From: Nyssa sinensis
Lineage: Eukaryota; Streptophyta; Magnoliopsida; Cornales; Nyssaceae
Assembly (NCBI GenBank): GCA_008638375.1
Contig: CM018047.1
Location: 54,873,727 to 54,937,726 of the forward strand
DNA: 64,000 nucleotides
Direction of reading: 5' to 3'
A program made the position numbers and the translations under genes. The notes under the pieces were generated by a model. That model made no database searches and was not told the origin of the DNA. It was given only the letters and a program-made list of their open reading frames with translations. Below are positions 35,997 through 48,375 of this stretch, piece after piece (position 1 is the first letter of the stretch; each line of letters opens with the position of its first letter).

Positions 35997-37015
35997 TGTT
36001 GCCCAGATATTTACCTTAGAGGGGGTGAATAGGGTATATTGAAAATATTGGTTTCTTTTTGAAACTTTAAAAATGAATATTGTAAATGCACAAATAAATA
36101 AAAAATATAGGGAGAAAGAGAGAGGGGGGAGATAAAGTAAACACTGTAGTTTTACGAGGTTTGAAAAACTTCCTACGTCCTCGACTCAAGCATCCCCACT
36201 TGAGTTTTTCCACTATTGTGACCTCCTTACAGGTGGAGACCAAACATCTACAATGAGAAGACCACAACCCTTTTATCCCAACAAAATATATCATTTTGTC
36301 TCATCGCGTAACACCTACCCATAACTCTCACCGCAATGAGATGATACAAAGATGTTTACTAAATATCATTATCTTTTGGAGTAGTTTTGCCTCAATAAGA
36401 TACTCATTCTCTATAGATAGATCAGTTGTAAGTTTAGAGTATTTAAAGATAAGTAAAACTTTTAGATCTAGATTTTTAATATTTGGATCTAAATTCAAGA
36501 GAAAAGATGTAGAAGTGTAATCATGTAAGAGATGACATAGAATTCCCTAGAGAACCTCTACTTATAGCCCTTAAAAGAATATGTTCATTGCTTTTTAGAA
36601 AAAAGTTGTTTCTCACCTTTTTATCTGTTCAAAATTTGAATTTGGGATTGCTAGATTGAAAAATTTGAATTTGCGATCGACTGAATTATCAACCAGTCGA
36701 TTGGATAGAGGACTAGTCGACTGATTAGTTCAACTGAATTGTCTAGAGGGTTTGAGGTTCAATTGTTTATGAACAATCAGTCGACTGGTTCTGAGATACA
36801 CTATTTTAGCCTTGAAGAACTGTCGACTAGTTCTCCGTAGAGGTCGACTGATTTGGACCATGAGTCTTATGCTGTTTTGTTAAAGGTCACTCAGTCAACT
36901 GGTTCTTGGAACTGGTCGACTGGTTCCATGAATTGGTTGACTGATTTGAACAGTGTCTTCTAGTTTATTTTTCTCAGTGTACTATTATCAAAACCTTTTG
37001 ATTTTTCAAAACTTA
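35997..37015. mobile_element. LTR-like non-coding insert with GTCGAC palindromes
   Basis: Starts near TGTTGCCCAGATATTTACCT and the GAGGGGGTGAATAGGG motif that opens many plant LTRs. It continues with CCTACGTCCTCGACTCAAGC and then a block rich in CAGTCGACTGGTT (36,660-36,960). It breaks the colinearity of the surrounding solo LTR. Neither end is fixed. Confidence 0.45.
36675..36960. repeat. Cluster of GTCGAC-centred palindromes
   Basis: Exact GTCGAC occurs at 36716, 36780, 36822, 36843 and 36915, with several near copies (GTCGATTGG, GTCAACTGG). Most sit in AGTCGACTG(G/A)TT. Confidence 0.9.
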
Positions 37016-40000
37016 AAGTATGACATTTGTTTTGTTTTGAAAAACCATTTGAGGTTATGTCATGCCTCAGGTCTCAAAGACTTGAGGGTGATCTTGTAAA
37101 TCAAGGTCAAACTAAGTAAACCATACATGTACATCTCAAACCGTCCAGTGATTAGCAAATTTTCACTTGAGTTTTCCATAACATGTCTATAATCATTCAA
37201 ATTTCATCCATACAACCCAAATGTTTACATAATCTCAAAAGTATATTCCTCATGTGATTACTATTTCCAAGTTAAAAGAATACGAGCCTCATTAAGGCTT
37301 CCAAGCCTTCACATCAACATATTGAGACCATATGATCTTTTACATTTCCCAAAAATAAGCAAAAGATCCAAAAAGGAAGTTATGAATTCAATTACATCCA
37401 AAATAAACAAAAGAGTCACAATGAGATGTCCTTCTAATCCATATCATCAAGACGCTAGCTCCTTGCCATTACTTGTATCTGGTATGGGTCAAAACAACAA
37501 CCCCAATAGAGATTCTAGCATAGGGAAAGTTAAGGTGGTGCAAAGTGTAGGCATGTGAGACGTGGAGTGTCAACACAAGTGTCCAACCAACATCCATACA
37601 TATCAATAGGTAATTCATCATGTCTCCAATAATACAACCGTCAACCCAACCATAAGAAGAATATAACAATAAGTGTATGGAATGATCATCATATAATCAC
37701 AATTTAAATGCATGCAAAATAATTTACCATTCAAGCTTCACGTTATTCCCCTTACTTAAATTTAATCACTTCATCAAATTACCTAATGGCCACCGGAAAA
37801 GGCTAGTACTTCACAAACTCCAAACCTGTTGGCTATGTACTTCCACCCACGCAAGGTTACGGTTTGTAATCGAAGGGAGACACAAGCCCCTGTCGCAAAA
37901 TACTCACAATCTCCAATGAGGCCTTACAACGTATCACTATTTCTTGTCCCTCAATTTTTTCTAAGGATTAATTATCCACATTATTGTCTTCCATTTCCAC
38001 TTTCACAGTTCATCATTTATCAATGTTTTTCACTTCATTCACAAATATGCCCAAGGTTCATATCATTTCATTATTCATCACAAAATATACCAATACTAGT
38101 GAAATCAAGATATTCAACATTTCATTATAATCCAAGGCATGAGCAATATAGTAAAATATGACATTGTAGAGAAAATCTTAAAATAAGTAAAATGCATTAT
38201 GAAAAAAATCCAACCTTCAACCTAGGTTAGAATCCCTACCTCAAGTTTTTAGAGATGTGTACTGTGTTGTATAGAGAAATTTCAATATCTTGGCTTCAAT
38301 CCTTACCCATAAACCCTAAAGAAAGATTTTACATCGTTTATTTTACTTAGCCAAGCTAGATCTACAAGAAATTTGAAGAGGAAAAGAAAGTCCTAAAACT
38401 TACCCTTTCTTCTTGGAGAAATTTTTGAAAACCCTAGATTTTGATCGGTGAGATTTTTCTTGGTGTTGAATCCTTGTGTTATGATGTGTTCACAAGGCTT
38501 AGGGATCTATGAATACTCAAGAAATACCAACCCTAACTTTTCTCTTGTCTAGAGCGAGTTTAGGGGAAAAAAGACAAGGATTTTTGTGCACAAATTACTT
38601 TTCAAACCGCAACTTAAAGTTTTTGTCGCATGTTTATAAGAACGAACAAAGTCTTCGTTCGAACGAGTATTAAACGAAGGTCTTTTGGTGCTCGTTCGAA
38701 CGAAGGCCCTTTTGTTCGAACAAGGACCAAAAGGTTTCCAGTTTTCCCTCATGATGTTTTTCTCTAAGTGTTCTTAACCCAATTCCACTCTCCATGTACA
38801 TTCACCTAGGCAAATCTACCTTCATTTCTATGTTTGTGGTCACTTTAATCATGCCAAGATTAACATTATTCATTATTTATTCGTTAATTTATTTTTTAAT
38901 TTTACAAATTGTTATAGGTTTGTTATTAGATGATCATTTTTAAATAATAAGAGCTTACGAACGATGATCAATCTAATCCTGAATTACTCAAAACTCAAAA
39001 TAAGAAAAATAAAAGTCTTCACTTGATTTGTCTAGAATCCTTGGGCTTGAGTGTGTCCATTTGTTTGATTTAACATAAGAGCATTCCACATGATTTGATT
39101 CTTGCCTTGAAGCATGTTCTTGAGTGGAACCTTTTAGCTTGATAGACTTTGTCATTTCATGGTCATCATTCTTCTTTTACCTATTTGTATTGTCTTTTGG
39201 ATAAAACATTACTCCATTATGATAATGTTTTGTTATCATCAAAATTATTGAGATGCCCTTGGTTGAAAATTTTTAGGGCTAACACAAGGTTTGGTTTTTT
39301 ATTTAAAGCAAACTCAATTTCTAATCCAAACCTAAAACTCAATTTTTCTTTGTGATTTTTCTATCATTTCTTCTCATTTTTCTTCTTATATTCCTCTTTT
39401 TGAATGCTTTTTCAGTCCCAATTGGTAAAACGTGGTTTAATCATTGTTTTATATAAACCCGTGTCATCATCCATGTTAGGTTTCCTATAGTTTCCATTGC
39501 TTTCTTTCATTTTTTTTCGTTAAAACTCCATTTAACTATCTAAAATTGAGAACTGGATAAAAAAAAAAAGAAAAAAAAAAAAGGACTTCATACCTGTTAT
39601 GCCTATTACTAAAGGTTGCTTCTCACTTTCTCTCTCTTCAATCAACCTCCATATCTCTAAGTCAATGTCTCTCTTAATCTTGTCACAATGTCTCATTCTC
39701 TCAGGGTCTCAACTCAAGCATAGAAAGGTCTTAGTCCAAATTCTCGTTCTCTTTGTTAGAGGTAATTTTCTCCTACTACCCAACTAGAGCGATGTGTGTG
39801 GATACGTATGTATGTATGTATGTATGTATGTATAGTTGAGGGTTTTATTTCATACGCGTTGGAAGCTACCATTATGACTAGATTACTCATCCCTTTCTTT
39901 TGATACAAATTGGCCACCTCCTCATTTACATTATCCCATATTCCTTCTCATAGAAAGTATCCTTAGTGGATTGACACCTCATATAATGAGGTGTTGATTA

Positions 40001-40265
40001 TATTCAGTCCTCATGAGACACATATAACATGTGTGGGGAAAGTCTTATATTTCGCCAAATGTCAGTTTTGACAGTATTGACATGCAATTGCATGCGATTT
40101 TGCAGTACCTTAGTTTTAGACCAAAATGGACTAGGTAGCACATTTGGTTTTGTATAGTCCTTAAAATTTGGCCTATTTTGTGTGCTTCAAAAAGGTTCAC
40201 ACACCTTTATGAAAATGACTTCATAGTGTAGACTTATTTATTAAATTAAAGGTCGGGATATTACA
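37016..40265 (-). other. Solo LTR body, 5' half on the minus strand
   Basis: Includes GGCCACCGGAAAAGGC (37,788 on), the pair of CGTTCGAACG palindromes at 38656-38665 and 38693-38702, an A-run at 39,559-39,581 and (TATG)n at about 39,806-39,833. It ends GGGATATTACA. Short open frames are not conserved. Confidence 0.5.
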
Positions 40266-40270
40266 TACAT

Positions 40271-41420
40271 TAATTATCAAAGAATCCCAACTATCACTAC
40301 TATAGAAGCCACTCTAACATGAGTCTTAGGAGAGATAAGTCTAACCCAACTCATGATTACAAGGAATAAACTAATTCCATGACCCCTTGAGATGAATGAG
40401 ACTTGAATCTATAACCCTTCAGGGGAGTAATGGGTGACCAACTACGCTAGCTCCACTTGATTTATGAATTCTTATTAAATGGGTTCTATCTTATTCAATT
40501 AATGTTAAGTTTCTTCTTACCAATAATTTGGTTTGAAAATAATTTTTGTCATACAAAAGAGAAAAGTTAAAAGTCATGATTTAACAAAGTGTTGATGATT
40601 AAAAAAAATAGTTACAAGATAGTTGGAATATGACATAGAAATACGTGATCAATAGTTGCATAAGCAAATATATAACAAGGTGAGAAACATGCATAAGCCA
40701 TGTCAATAGGACAAGTATGGAGTAGGTTATCCTTGTCTCCAACCTACCTCACTTAAAAAAAAAAATTTCTCAAACCCACTTCACCCTACCCTTCGTACCT
40801 ACCCCACCTATCAAATAGTATTAAAATTTATTATCCTCATTTAAAATAATCATAAATAAAACAAAAAACTTATTTAATTGTAGTATTATTATTCTATGAT
40901 AATGTATATTCATAAGTAGTTTAGATGTTTAAAAATACATAAGAATTATTTAAGTAATTTCATACTATAATTGGAGCGAGACCAATTTAAAATTCATTTT
41001 CTAGCTCCACCCCAAATCCGTCTCTAACTTATTTATATATTTCTCAAAACCGCTTTATTAGGAGTGGGATGAGTTATCTAATATTCTGCCCTATTGACAT
41101 CTTTATACATAACACGTCCCTTCTAACATAATTATGAAAAGATAACAATATTAATTAATATTTGATCATATCAATATTGATTGGCCAAGCTATTCCTTTA
41201 CCTTTTTACTCAATTGTGTTCTAAGAAGTACAATTTTTATCATTAAAAAATTATAGAGTTAAAATGTTCAATCCACTTATTGACTTACCTAGATATGGAA
41301 ATAGTTAACAAAATGCAAGATATTAAAATTTTTATTGTATATTGGTTAGAGCTTTAGCTTCATACCTTTAAAAATAAGAATATCTTTACTTTTCATAATT
41401 AAATTTTATAAAATAACCAA
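40271..41420. other. Intergenic spacer
   Basis: AT-rich; nothing recognised. Confidence 0.6.
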
Positions 41421-41423
41421 CTA

Positions 41424-41585
41424 GGGCTAACCCAGTTGGCAACCATGTCCTCCTCATTAAGGAGAGGTCATGGGCTTAAATCTCACTCCCTCATGAAGGG
41501 AATGTGAGCATTATTTCCATCCAGCCATGGGTTGGACTGGTTTGTTTGTCCAAGACCTATATTTGAGAGGCTCCTGTTATTATTA
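41424..41585 (+). mobile_element. tRNA-derived SINE
   Basis: GGCTAACCCAGTTGGC (A box) and GGGCTTAAATCTCAC (B box, 41,471-41,487) lie where a tRNA would have them. A non-tRNA body follows, ending near CTCCTGTTATTATTAG. It differs from the SINE family at 9,433 and 49,349. No clear TSD was found. Confidence 0.65.
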
Positions 41586-42247
41586 GATTGTTTGATTGTG
41601 TTCTTATGTTATTATGTAATATTATAATTGTATTGTTGAGTTGATTGATTGTAATACTCCATCGCTTTCATAAAAAAAGTATGAAATATTGACAAAGTGC
41701 ACAATATAGCATGCTAAGATATTATTATAATATGGATATATATATATATATATAGTTAGATTTGGGAGTGCACTAGAATGCACTCGGACGGAGAGTTTGT
41801 GCACCTAGTGATTTCACACATTTGCAAGATATTATTGGATAGGTTTGACAATGTTCGTTCTGCACTTCATTTATAAAAAGGCTTCTCTTTTCTTCAATTG
41901 CTACTGTAGACCGATAGACAAAGTTCATTTTTCACACCACTTTTTTGAGTCTCATTGTTTTTAGCTTTTACATGATTTAGGTTTAATGTGTGTGTATGTG
42001 CTAGGGGTGCCACTCAAAAAGTGATTTTGTTTTCAAAACTTGGTTTTAGAATTTTTATAAGATGTTTGGCTATTTTTGCAAAATGTTTTGCTCGTAAGGC
42101 TAACCAAATTCTGTTTACAAAATGAGATTTTAGAAAAGTTAATAAAACCTACTTCTACAAATAACTTTAACTTTTTACAAGTGTACTCCTAAGCATAGAC
42201 GAAATTAGCTTCCTCACTGTTTTTATTTGAAATTTTTTTATAACTGA
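41586..42247. other. Intergenic spacer
   Basis: Contains an (AT)n run at about 41,735-41,753; no other feature is seen. Confidence 0.6.
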
Positions 42248-42622
42248 GTTAAATTACATCTTGCACCCTTGAGGTATTTGAAAATTATAAACATACCCCA
42301 TTTAAATTTACTAATTACACTACTTACCCCTGTAATAATTGTCCACTTAATGCCATTACAAATATACTTCTTTAGTTTTTTTAATACTTTTTTGAATAAA
42401 ATATACATCTTTGCAAAATTCAAGGGCAAAGTTTCCATTTTGAAAAAAAAATCTATTTGTTGATGTCAGCCAAAAAATGAATGTTAGTGATGGACTGTCA
42501 ACATAGGGATGGTTTGTGTTACAAACTGTCACATCATAGAAGAGTTTAGTGGAATTAGTCAAATTAAAAGGGGTCTATCTACAATTATCAGAAATCTTAG
42601 GGGTGCTATGTGTAATTTACAC
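42248..42622. mobile_element. MITE-like TIR element
   Basis: The left end GTTAAATTACATCTTGCACC and the reverse complement of the right end (GTGTAAATTACACATAGCAC) match over about 50 bp with indels, through to ATACCCC/AGACCCC. The element is 375 bp and non-coding, in the same end-family as 4,510 and 25,227. The TSD is uncertain. Confidence 0.65.
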
Positions 42623-43177
42623 TATTTTGATTTATATTTTTTATCCCCAAGTCTAAAACATTTCACACTTTACCCTTATTTTAATTTTAAGTTGACCCTT
42701 GATTGAAAAGTTTATTGACATTTTGGATTTTTTTGTATAATCTAAAATTTTTTTATGGTCTCTTTCTTAGATTAGATTTATTATCTAATTCATAAATTCA
42801 TTTATATCAATGAGTTTAATTACTTGTTAAAAAAGTATTATCAATTAATTTTAAATTTTATACTTCTTGAATTTTTAAACTTATGATTGAATATTTAGCA
42901 AAAAACTTTCCCTCCCTAAAGTGAATTCATGGCCTCTTTTTTACTCTTGAGCCCACCACTTTCATGTTACCCAATATATATAATACAAAGGCTGAATGGA
43001 AAAATTAACAATGTTGAGTCACTTTTACATCATTTTTACCAAATAATCAAATAAAAATCAATTCTCTAAAATCTGAAACTCCTCTGAATTGGCCATTAGT
43101 CAACTAGGACTTCTTATTTATCTAATGTTTTAATTTATTTAATATGGTATGACTTGAACTTATTGTTTTCTAACCTT

Positions 43178-43180
<3 letters not shown>
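42623..43180. other. Intergenic AT-rich spacer
   Basis: No feature recognised. Confidence 0.6.

Positions 43181-43231
<51 letters not shown>
43181..43231. repeat. (AAT)n microsatellite
   Basis: About 17 uninterrupted AAT units. Confidence 0.97.
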
Positions 43232-43232
<1 letters not shown>

Positions 43233-43319
43233 TTTTTGTTTTTACCAAAAAAAAGTAGTTTCGGTGAAAGGTCCTAAAATATTTTCTTAACTAAGATTGA
43301 GTCTGCGCCTATTTTTTAA

Positions 43320-45475
43320 CCCCAAAAGTAAAGACGGTGAAATTTCACTATTTTAACTGAATAGTCAAACTTATATGTAATTTTGTTATTTTTGGGTACA
43401 TTTGTTTTTAGTGACCTATTTTATGGTCTTTTGTATTTAACACATTGTGATTTGCATGAAGATATAAGGTTGGTCATTGAAATTTCACTATTTTCATGAA
43501 AATGGAATTGAACCATAACTAATTTGTTACAATCAATGACATTTAACTATTTTATTGAAATTGTAATGAAATTGAAACAAACTTTGTTTGAAACAATAAA
43601 ACTTCACCGTTTGTATATGCGTGAATTGAATTGAGGGTGGTTTCATTAAAACAATGAAATTTCACTATTTTTATGTGAAAGCTATTTAACTTCAGTATTG
43701 TTTGATAAAAAAAATAGTGTAATTTCCTGTCTAAATTTATTTTTTTATTATTTATTATCAATAACAAAGTGAAATCTTAATGTCTTTTTTAAGAAAATAA
43801 AGTGGGTAGAAACTAGTTTCATTAAAACAATGAAATTTCACTATTTCTAAGAAAAATGGAATAAATTGAATATGTTTTTGTAAGAAAATTAGTGATTTTT
43901 CTCTGTCTAAAGTTGAGGATATGTTTATTTCAGTAGATCAATTAAATTTTATTGTTTAAAGTTGAGTATGTTTATATATTTTAACAAAATAGTAGTATTT
44001 CTCAATGTTTTTTCAACAAACAATGAATTTTCACTATCTTGTTGTAGTGAAATTTCACTGTCTTGAGTTTTTTTTTTTTTCTTTCAATTTTGTTTATGCA
44101 ATATGGATCTTGTGTGATAAATTTTTTTCTTTTAGTTTCCAAATATATAAATTTGATTTAAAATGAATTTTTAAATTTTAAATTTAAAAAGACATTCTTT
44201 GAAGAGATCCTGAATTCATGGGTTATGGTTATGAGTGTTTGCGCAAAGAAAGACTGAATATATATGGAGGGGTATTTTAATCACAATATGATTAATGTTA
44301 ACAATAAAACCTTATGTCTTAGTGGTAATCACAAGGTGTTGAAAAGAAATACGATCACAAACGTGACAAATTTTTTTATAATACGTAGTGTTTATGCATT
44401 CCATCAACCAAAAACAACTAAATTACATTGAAATATGTATGTCCAGGTAAAATAGTGAAATTTCACCGCCTTTACTTTAACAATGAAGTCTTCTATCTTA
44501 ATGGTAATCATAAAGTTTTAACAAAAAAAAAAAAAAAATCAAGAAAGTAACTAAAATTTTTATAATACACAATGTTCATCCACTATAACAACCAAAAATA
44601 ACCAAATTACATTAAAATTTGATTATCTAGTTAAAAAATCAATAAAGTAACTAAAATTTTTATAATACACAATGTTTATCCACTATAGCAACCAAAAATA
44701 ACCAAATTACATTGAAATTTGATTATCTAGTTAAAATAGTGAGAATTTCGCTATTTTTACTATGACAGTCAAACTCATAAATCTTACTAGCAATCACAAA
44801 TTTTGAAAAACAAAAAAAAAAAATCAAATAGTTGATTGCAAATTTTTTTTTTAAAAAAAAACAAAGTTTATCCACTAGATCCACCAAAAATAACCATTTT
44901 ACAGTGAAATTTCACTGTCAATGTAAAATAGTGAAATTTCATTGTCTTTCGTTTGATGGTGAAACCTTATAGCTTGTGTCAATCACAAGGTTTAAAAGAA
45001 AATAGAATATGTCACTAAAAGTTATATAGTACACTACATCTACCAATACTTATCAAATTATAGTGAAATTCCAATGTTTAGCAAAATAGTGAAATTTCAC
45101 TGTCTTTATTTTGACAATGAAACATGTATCTTAATGCAAAGCAAAAAGTTTTAAAGAGAGAGAAAAAAAAATCAAAAAACTCACTAAAAGTTACATAAAA
45201 CATAGTTTTATCAATTACATACCCCAAACATAACCATATAATAGTGAAAACTCAATGCTAGTTGAAAGAATATTGAAATTTCATTATTTCATTTGATAGT
45301 GAAATTAAACTCATATCTTATTTCCAATCACAATCTAATAAAAGAAGCACAATCAAATGTGACTAAAACTTTTATAATACAAACTTTCTATTCAATTACA
45401 CCCAATAATATATTACCAATTATATTCATATTTGACTATCTATGTAAAATAGTGAAATTTCATCATATTTTTGTT
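43320..45475. repeat. Degenerate tandem array built on the palindrome GTGAAATTTCAC
   Basis: Exact 12-bp palindromes start at 43337, 44047, 44455, 44904 and 45089; at least five more differ at one base. Between about 44,285 and 45,475 they punctuate some six units of 160-190 bp. Each unit carries, in order, an ACAATGAAAC block, TCTTAATGGTAATCACAA, an A-run, CACTAAAATTTTTATAATAC, CCACCAAAAATAACCAAATT and the palindrome. A 98-bp sub-duplication lies at 44,541-44,735. At 43,480-43,860 a different unit repeats about every 175 bp. No coding capacity. Confidence 0.85.
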
Positions 45476-45630
45476 CAAAAACAAATTCAACACAACCATG
45501 CCAAAAAATCTCTCTTCATTACAAACCAATAACTACAATAAGATGATGCCTCAAAAGGTTCAACGACTTGAAAAGCTTGTCGGAGATCACTTTCTAGCAA
45601 AAGATTATGTTTTGATTTTTAAATTCATAC

Positions 45631-45985
45631 AATGCCTAATGTTCTTTGTTGTTTGACTAATGCAACATATGACATCTATAGCTTCATTTTTGCATAAACT
45701 ATATTGGTCAAAACTTAAAGAAAATTAAAATGATATGATGACTCCAAACTCATCAAACACAACCATCTATGTTCATTGTAAATATAAATCAAGCCAAGTT
45801 TATAATGATGTTCCTTGATTTCTCTATATAAAAGGATGATCTCATGCTCTTCAAATATCACACTAACTCTGACGTTCTTTGTTGTATGATTAATGTAGCC
45901 TATGACACTCACAATTTCCTTTATGCATAAACTACAATAGTCAGACAAAAAAAGAACATCAAAATGATTTAATGACTACTACTTA
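45631..45985. repeat. ~115-bp duplication, period ~230 bp
   Basis: GTTCTTTGTTGT(T/A)TGA(C/T)TAATG, then TATGACA and GCATAAACTA, occurs at about 45,631-45,745 and 45,865-45,985 with moderate divergence. Confidence 0.75.
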
Positions 45986-45989
45986 TTTT

Positions 45990-46700
45990 CAACAATCACA
46001 CTCGAGACAAATAGTGAAAAATTTTATTTTCCAAATCCTAGATTCTACGATGGAATATAACATATCATTGGATGTGTACCTATGAATGTATATCTAGAGA
46101 TAAAATATATACATACATAGACACTAAATGAATATGCATAAGTAATTAAGGAAGTCAAAGAAATATGGATTGAAAATAGAACGCCACAGAGAAAACACAA
46201 ACTTTCAAAGTGAAAAACATGGAACCTGAGGACAAAGAAAAAGAATGACCAATTGATGGACATATGAGTTTCTTTTATTTAAATGCATGAGGGCATAATA
46301 GTCATTAAAATTAATATAGTAATGATATGTAATCAAACTTGGACTTGAGTTTAAAAAATCATTTCACCAACTAGATTTGCACTCAATTTTTTTTTTTTTT
46401 TTGAATTTGTCCTTACACTTCAAATAGGTCCAAAAATTGGATCCAAGACAAATAATCCTAAAAAAATAAATTAAAAGACAAAATACTGTGATCATGTAAT
46501 AAAATATTAGAGACATTGAAAAACAAATGTTAACCAAAAAATTTTATTCAAAAATTTTATACAAATGAGTTAATAGTCTTGCATTAATTTCATATTACAT
46601 TATGATAATACAACACTTTAACTCATTGTGTAAATTTTTTAAAGAAAATTGGTAAGCATATTATTATTAAAACAGAAAAAAAAAAAAAACAAAACAAAAT
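45990..46700. other. Intergenic spacer upstream of Elongin A
   Basis: AT-rich, with A-runs around 46,675-46,700. No gene is seen. It may contain promoter DNA, but I see no assignable TATA element. Confidence 0.5.
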
Positions 46701-46704
46701 GTAG

Positions 46705-46963
46705 GCCCACCGCTAAGGGGCAGACGAAGTTAACGAACCTACTTCCCCAGTGCACGTTAGCGCCAAGTTGATTCTGCAGAATCTATTAGACGCAGGAATT
46801 CATTACTACGTGACATAACTATTTCATCATCGATCGATTTGGCGCACGATAGCGGAACTTGTGAGTTCTGATTCTTGATTATATACGTACGATCATCGAA
46901 ATCCGTTAATGGTCTCATCATCTCCGGCCGGCCACTGCGATTTCTGTTTATGATTGCGTGCCG
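46705..46963 (+). promoter_or_regulatory. Probable first (non-coding) exon of Elongin A
   Basis: A local rise in GC with CCGGCCGGCC-type sequence ends at a good donor, CCG|GTGAGC (46,964). The acceptor CATTAATAG (48,305) would join it to the exon with the start codon. An ATG at 46,909 opens a 14-codon upstream frame ending TGA within this exon. The transcription start is not determinable. Confidence 0.4.
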
Positions 46964-47535
46964 GTGAGCTCTTAAACCTTATATATATATGATCGTATCG
47001 ACTTCTCGTAAATTCGTTCGCTGATGGCACCTATCTGATATTATTTCTTAATTTTATTTTTATTTTTGGAAATAATGTGTTGAGAGGTAATTTGTGGAAA
47101 ATTAGAATTAGATCGATCTCTATTTATGTAAGGACTTAAATAGCTGAATTTGTATTCTGGAGATTGAACTTTTTTTCCCCCTAAGGTTTATGTAATCTCT
47201 CTTAGGGTTTAAAATAAGAAAATAATTAACTGTTTTTTTAATATTGAATCTATTAAAAGAGATAATAGTTTTTTTTTTTCGTGTTGTTATGCATTGTTTG
47301 GCCAAGTGTAGCTGAGTTTTACGTTTTACTCCGAAATTTGACAGCCAAACTTGTAAGACTTCAAATTTCATTTCTTTCATTTTCTTTTTTTTTTTCCCCC
47401 TAGTTCTCAGCAACAAAACAGGGATTAATATGTTTTAGTGGCTAGATTTGCTTAATTATGGTTATTTTAGGGCCTGTTTGGATGTGCTGTTTAGAACATG
47501 TTCTCTGATTTTAAAAGTAGAGAACAATAGGAAGC

Positions 47536-47870
47536 TGTTGGATTGTGTCACATCGTCCGTCTCTAACTCTTTTTGTCTATATATAAGGGCCCTCTCTCCC
47601 TCTCCTTATACCTGGGTTTTAAGGAACTAATTTAGAGTTAGGCCTCCAATTTTCACTTGGTATCAGAGCCGGGCCAGAGATCCAGCCTTGAGCTAAGGAG
47701 TTGCCCTATTTTCCCTCTGCAGGCAATGTAATCCAGGAGGCATGTTGGATTGTCCCACATCGCTCGTCTCTAGCTCCTCTGGTCTCTGGTCTATATATAA
47801 GGGCCCTCTCTCCCTCTCCTTAATACCTGAGTTTTAAGGAGCTAATTTAAAGTTGGACCTCCAATTTTCA
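47536..47870 (+). mobile_element. TRIM (terminal-repeat retrotransposon in miniature)
   Basis: The two LTRs (47536-47655, 120 bp; 47743-47870, 128 bp) both start TGTTGGATTGT and end CCTCCAATTTTCA. A TGGTATCAGAGCC primer-binding site is at 47658-47670 and an 87-bp internal segment ends AGGAGG. Each LTR contains TATATATAAGGGCCCTCTC. The TSD is unclear (ATAGG/ATAGA with four extra bases on the left). Confidence 0.92.
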
Positions 47871-48305
47871 ATAGAAACTATAGAGAGCGAGCATTGCCTC
47901 ACAAATGTTTAAAAAATGAGATGAATTATGTACACACACGTGTGTGTGTATATGTATGTATGTGTGTCTATATATATATACATATAGATATAATATGAAA
48001 GCATAAAGAAAGGGAAAAGACAAGCAATGGGAAACATAGAGCATGGGACACTGCTAACTGAACCCCAGGGGCTAGACCAAGTGGGGTGGGACCAGATCGA
48101 ACTTGGGGCCACCCATCCCCAACAATAAAGCTGTGTGCAAAGGCTGGTGGGGGCTGGAGAGTTTACCCGGATTGTAAAAGGGAAGGGGTTCTCTCCGTTA
48201 CCAAAGAAAAAACAAAAAGAAAGAAACACTGCTAGATGGATCATTAATGATGATCTAGTTTTACAAAGATGATTGTGAAATTTGATTGTATTTCTTCATT
48301 AATAG
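47871..48305. other. Probable 5'-UTR intron, 3' part
   Basis: Contains a GT/AT simple repeat at about 47,934-47,985 and a GGGGCCACCC segment near 48,106 that may be a SINE remnant. It ends in TTCATTAATAG, a plausible acceptor. Confidence 0.45.
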
Positions 48306-48375
48306 TCCTACCTCCTAACTTGGCGTACCCCCGACACGAGTGAGATTGGGGCACATCCACATACTTGAAAGAAAT

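Larger units (their letters stand above)
26521..40265 (-). mobile_element. Solo LTR of a Tekay/Del-like Gypsy element with nested insertions
   Basis: The + strand left end is TGTCACATCCCAAACCC and the right end GGTCGGGATATTACA; read on the minus strand these are the TGTAATATCCCGACC start and GGGATGTGACA end typical of Tekay-like LTRs. The flanks are TGCAT (26516-26520) and TACAT (40266-40270), a 5-bp TSD with one difference. Internal landmarks (GGCCATTAGGTA, TTGAGCT...GTGAGC) run colinear with the solo LTR at 55,438. The length is inflated by a nested Copia element and by roughly 2-3 kb more within 34,200-37,800. No gag or pol of its own is seen. Confidence 0.7.

Noticed and set aside
38549..38752. 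Minus-strand 67-codon frame
   Set aside because: It overlaps the CGTTCGAACG palindromes in LTR DNA; no homology is recognised.
43320..45475. CRISPR-like array
   Set aside because: Repeats are degenerate, palindromic and irregularly spaced, the units rather than unique spacers recur, and the host is a plant.
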